NCBI GenBank assembly: GCA_019233415.1
Contig: JAFAMK010000122.1
Location: forward strand, 1-8,836
Direction: 5' to 3'
Length of the DNA stretch: 8,836 bases
DNA from: Vulcanimicrobiota bacterium
GTDB taxonomy: Bacteria; Vulcanimicrobiota; Vulcanimicrobiia; Vulcanimicrobiales; Vulcanimicrobiaceae
The notes beneath the pieces were generated by a model. That model was not told where the DNA came from, searched no databases, and worked only from the letters and a program-made list of their open reading frames with translations. This document shows positions 6,053 to 8,836 of this stretch, one piece after another; the first letter of the stretch is position 1; every line of letters starts with the position of its first letter. The translations under genes were made by a program, and so were the position numbers.

Positions 6053-6424
6053 TTACGGAACCCCCGGGAAGTTCACGTTGACGTCCGTATAGGCCGAGTT
6101 TCCGTACTGGAACCCTAGCTCGCAGTTAGCGAGCGGCTGCACGATTACCGGGAACGTAACGGTCAAGTCGGCACCGGATACTTGGACGTTGGGTTGTCCA
6201 AGCGCTGAGCACGGCTCGTTCTGGACGACCTGTGTTTCCCACGTCGCAATCAACAGGGTCGACTGATTGGCCGCACCGCCGGTAATGGTGACAACAGCCG
6301 GCACACCCACCCCGGCGGAGACGCTCGTTTGGGCCACGGTCGGCGGTTGCGGCCCCTGCTGCGGCGGGACGCCGCATGGATAAGCCGCCGCCGCTATGAG
6401 CACGGAAAAAAGCCTACCTATCAT
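6053..6424 (-). CDS. Small exported protein of unknown function
   Basis: 123 residues. The N-terminus MIGRLFSVLIAAAAYPCG looks like a Sec signal peptide. A Cys lies at 17, but the preceding AYP is a poor lipobox, so lipidation is uncertain. After a Pro/Gln-rich stretch (PPQQGPQPP) the rest is a short beta-type domain (about 30-120) with alternating hydrophobic residues, VTITGGAANQSTLLIATWE, and two further Cys (in NEPCSA and ANCELG) that could form a disulphide. No family recognised; an Ig-like or adhesin-type fold is only a guess. The TAA at 6053-6055 lies 1-4 nt before the start of the next lipoprotein, so the two are probably co-translated. The 69-nt gap upstream holds a small CGGTT/AACCG hairpin in the leader but no clear terminator, so transcription may continue from the peptidase gene. 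The ribosome binding site is weak. Confidence 0.72.
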   Translation of the reverse strand: MIGRLFSVLIAAAAYPCGVPPQQGPQPPTVAQTSVSAGVGVPAVVTITGGAANQSTLLIATWETQVVQNEPCSALGQPNVQVSGADLTVTFPVIVQPLANCELGFQYGNSAYTDVNVNFPGVP

Positions 6425-6493
6425 CGTGAGCGTGACGGTTCGGCAACCGCTCGCATGTACCTAGGGCGATTTTCCGCGGTCGTTAGACGGCCG

Positions 6494-7711
6494 TTAGAAT
6501 GCGGCTAGGCCGTTCGGGGTTCCGAGCGTGTACGACGTGCCGGCAGGAAGCGGGTTGAGGTGGGCGGCGTTTGCGTAGAGTGGGGCGGCGCCGGTTGCGG
6601 TGGCCGGGTAGTCTGCGGCGGCAGCGTAGAGGCCGGCGACGAACGGGGCGGCGACGCTGGTGCCGTTCACGACGATCCAGCCGCCGGCGTTGCTGTCGTA
6701 GATCGCGATGCCGGGGCTGGCGGCGGCGACGGCGGAGACGTCGGCGACGGCGCGGTTCGTGCAGCCGAAAGCGTTCGTCTGCCACGACGGGCGCGGTTCG
6801 GTGGCGCTGCAGCCGGCACCGGTGTTGCCCCAGGCGGCTTCGGTCCAGCCGCGCGCGGTCGTCGCGTCCTTCACGAGGACGGAGCCGCCGACGGCGGTGA
6901 CGGACGACAGCGTCGCCGGGAAGGTCGGCGTCTTCGCGTCGCCGGCGCTCGCCGTGATCGCGATCCCCGGGTGGTTCCAGTGCGATGCGAACGCGCGCGC
7001 CTGCTGGTTCTCGGGGACGCCGTAGCTGTTGCCGATCGCGACCGGGTGCTGCGCGGCGGCGAGGTCTTCCGCATGGGCGAGTGTGCTGATCTCGCTGTTC
7101 GGCGATTCGACCAGGATCAGCTTGCACGTCGGGCACGCGGCGGACGCCATCGCAAGGTCGGTGTCGGACTCCATCGCCCAGGCCGACTGCTGCGGCTTCA
7201 AGAGCGCACCGCCGTTGAAGAGCCGCGCGAAGCAGCCGTTCGCGCTCGTGCACGCCGGTAGGCCGAACGCCGCACGATACGTGGCGAGGTCGTGTTCGGC
7301 GTTCGGGTTGTCGTAGGCGACGACGACCGCGATCGCCGGGCCGTTCGCGACCGCGCCCGGCTGAACCGGCGCGAGGCCGTACGCCGCGCGCAGGTCGGCG
7401 GCGCCGAGCCCGTTCTGGAACGTCGCGGTCGCGCCGGCGCTCGCGTTCTGCAGCAGGTGGCAGCCCGCCGTCGTCAGCGACGCCGCGCAGCCGACGACGT
7501 TGCCGAGCAGTTCGCCGACCTGCGTTAGCAGCGGGGCGGGCGTCGGGGTCGGGGTCGGCGAGTCGGCCGGGAGTGCGCGTGACTGGTTCAGCGCGATCAC
7601 GCCGTGCGAAGCAGCCGAAGGCGCGAGCGCGCCACCGCCGCCGGCGCAGGCGGCGAGCGACGCCACGAGCGCGAGCGCGGTGAGGGCGGTGGTGCGGCGG
7701 CGGTCGAGCAT
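6494..7711 (-). CDS. S53 (sedolisin-type) serine-carboxyl peptidase, lipoprotein
   Basis: 405 residues. Signal peptide with lipobox SLAAC (Cys 22), Gly-rich leader CAGGGGALAP and a short Pro-Thr linker (52-60). The catalytic domain starts near GLGAADLRAAYGL (101-113). S53 landmarks follow in order: the Glu/Asp pair E181 and D185 in WAMESDTDLA, the oxyanion-hole Asp D258 in SAGDAKTPTFPAT, VTAVGGS, EAAWGNTGAG with PRPSWQ, VADVSAVA, and the nucleophile S352 in NGTSVAAPFVAGL. Family members cut proteins, usually at acidic pH. The roughly 170-190-residue N-terminal pro-domain of kumamolisin-like enzymes is absent, and the C-terminal calcium loop looks deleted; the protein ends soon after LGTPNG. 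It may be annotated as S8 because of the shared Ser motif, but the E...D spacing favours S53. The ATG at 7711 overlaps the TGA of the upstream HD-GYP gene by one base, so the two genes are very likely co-expressed. Confidence 0.9.
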   Translation of the reverse strand: MLDRRRTTALTALALVASLAACAGGGGALAPSAASHGVIALNQSRALPADSPTPTPTPAPLLTQVGELLGNVVGCAASLTTAGCHLLQNASAGATATFQNGLGAADLRAAYGLAPVQPGAVANGPAIAVVVAYDNPNAEHDLATYRAAFGLPACTSANGCFARLFNGGALLKPQQSAWAMESDTDLAMASAACPTCKLILVESPNSEISTLAHAEDLAAAQHPVAIGNSYGVPENQQARAFASHWNHPGIAITASAGDAKTPTFPATLSSVTAVGGSVLVKDATTARGWTEAAWGNTGAGCSATEPRPSWQTNAFGCTNRAVADVSAVAAASPGIAIYDSNAGGWIVVNGTSVAAPFVAGLYAAAADYPATATGAAPLYANAAHLNPLPAGTSYTLGTPNGLAAF

Positions 7712-8706
7712 CAGTCGTGTTCCCGGGCGGTGGTGCTGCGATTGGTAACGACGTCGATCATGGCGTCGACGACGATGGGGTCGAATTGCGTGCCACGGTT
7801 CGCTTCGAGGCGCTCGAGCGCGACCGAGGGCGGAAACGGCGGCCGATACGGGCGGCGCCCGATCATCGCGTTGAAGGCGTCGGCGACCGCGACGATTCGC
7901 GCCGCGGTCGGAATTCCGCTCGCGCGCAGGCCGTCCGGGTAGCCGCGGCCGTCGAAGCGCTCATGGTGGTTGCGCACCACCGGCGAGAGATGCGCGACCA
8001 GCGGAACCTCCGCGACGATCGCCGCGCCATGCTCGGCGTGGCGGCGCATCTCGGCCATCTCGGCCTCGTCGAGCGCGCGCGGCGCGTTGAGAATGTCGAC
8101 CGGCGTCTTGATCTTGCCGACGTCGTGGACCAGCCCGGCGCGGGTCACGTGGACGGCGTCGTGTTTGGCGAGCGCAAGCCGCTTCGCGAGCCGCGCGCAC
8201 CAGGCCGAGACCGCGCGCGAGTGCTCGGCGGTCAGCGGGTCGCTCGCGTCGAGCCGGCCGACCAGGTCGTCGAGCGCGACGTCGATCTCGTCGAGCGCCT
8301 CGTGGCGGGCCGCGTCGCGGACCAGCCGTGGGCGCGCCGCCAGCCGTTCGACCTCCGCCCGCACGACGTCCAGCTCGCCGGATGGAAGACCGACTCCGGA
8401 CGACGCGCCCAGGGCCGCGCCGACGGCGCGTGCGCTGGCGCCGACGATTGAGGGCACGGGCACGATTCCCGCGTACTGCTGACAGGTGGCGTCGACCCAG
8501 GACAGCAGGACCGTCCAGTCGGCCGCCTCGACCGCGCCCGCAAAGCGCTCGACGAACCGAAGGGCGAGAATCTCGGCAGCCACGGTCCGCTCCGCGGGCG
8601 CGACAAACGCGAGCGCGTTGTTAGCGAGCTCGCGGGTCCGCTCCGTGAGAGCACTCGCGAGGCGTACGTCTCCGCGCCGCGCGATTGCACCGTGGTACAT
8701 CGACAT
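7711..8706 (-). CDS. HD-GYP domain protein (putative c-di-GMP phosphodiesterase)
   Basis: 331 residues from ATG at 8706, with GGAAAG five bases upstream. The frame extends to GTG at 8751 (346 residues; numbering below uses this longer form), which lacks a ribosome binding site. The C-terminal half (about 165-335) is an HD-GYP domain: H177 in AEHSRAV, H209-D210 in LVHDVGKI, H238 in RRHAEHG, NHHERFDGRGYPDGL (261-275) with the GYP triplet, and VADAFNAM (288-295) with D291. These are the metal ligands and signature of enzymes that hydrolyse cyclic di-GMP (sometimes cGAMP) in the cytoplasm. The N-terminal 160 residues are helical, without transmembrane segments or a receiver Asp pattern, and match no sensor domain I know. 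The stop overlaps the start of the S53 peptidase gene (TGATG), making this the first gene of the minus-strand run. Confidence 0.92.
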   Translation of the reverse strand: MSMYHGAIARRGDVRLASALTERTRELANNALAFVAPAERTVAAEILALRFVERFAGAVEAADWTVLLSWVDATCQQYAGIVPVPSIVGASARAVGAALGASSGVGLPSGELDVVRAEVERLAARPRLVRDAARHEALDEIDVALDDLVGRLDASDPLTAEHSRAVSAWCARLAKRLALAKHDAVHVTRAGLVHDVGKIKTPVDILNAPRALDEAEMAEMRRHAEHGAAIVAEVPLVAHLSPVVRNHHERFDGRGYPDGLRASGIPTAARIVAVADAFNAMIGRRPYRPPFPPSVALERLEANRGTQFDPIVVDAMIDVVTNRSTTAREHD

Positions 8707-8836
8707 CCCGTCTTTCCAGCCCACGAACGTCCCGCTTGCTCGTGCCCTCACTCACAGTATCGTAGAATCAACCGCCGAACACTACCCAACACTTGGTAAT
8801 GACGGGACAAGGTTCACCCTTCTTTTCTCGTCAGCG

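Noticed and set aside
6476..6493. CGGTCG/CGGCCG inverted repeat after the peptidase gene as terminator
   Set aside because: The stem contains a mismatch on the transcribed (minus) strand and no T-run follows.
6560..7261. 233-codon plus-strand frame inside the peptidase region
   Set aside because: Low-complexity Gly/Arg/Ala product antisense to a peptidase with all catalytic residues.

Overview
This is a GC-rich window (not counted; clearly well above 60% by eye) from a bacterium that codes many secreted lipoproteins with long Pro-Thr linkers. Short lipoboxes followed by CNGGGAT-type Gly-rich leaders, six-bladed propellers behind (PT)n spacers, a compact lipoprotein S53 peptidase and a stand-alone HD-GYP protein together suggest the Eremiobacterota/Vulcanimicrobiota (WPS-2) type of soil bacterium. 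That placement is inference from protein style; Acidobacteria, Chloroflexi or Actinobacteria cannot be excluded. I see no transposase, integrase, CRISPR array or phage gene.

Left part (1-2278), all on the minus strand: a propeller lipoprotein running off the left edge (1-911, at least 303 codons), an isocitrate lyase/PEP mutase-family enzyme (1082-1894), and a tRNA-Glu(TTC) with encoded CCA (2204-2278) followed by a good intrinsic terminator (2159-2199). Middle (2380-3975, plus strand): a 531-residue lipoprotein, a paralogue of the left-edge gene that carries an extra domain and a second Pro-Thr linker.

Right part (4002-8706/8751): five collinear minus-strand genes. In transcription order they are an HD-GYP protein, an S53 (sedolisin-type) peptidase lipoprotein whose ATG overlaps the HD-GYP stop (TGATG), a 123-residue exported protein, a two-domain lipoprotein with a 24-bp tandem repeat coding its linker (start 1-4 nt after the previous stop), and a polytopic membrane protein resembling a degenerate Lgt (prolipoprotein diacylglyceryl transferase). 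The last gene converges on the plus-strand lipoprotein with 26 nt between the stops.

Possible theme: cell-surface lipoproteins built by combining a shared leader, Pro-Thr linkers and beta-rich modules, linked in one run of genes to a cyclic-di-GMP-type phosphodiesterase domain, a surface protease and an Lgt-like membrane protein. The gene order and motifs are read from the sequence. That they act as one system is a hypothesis.
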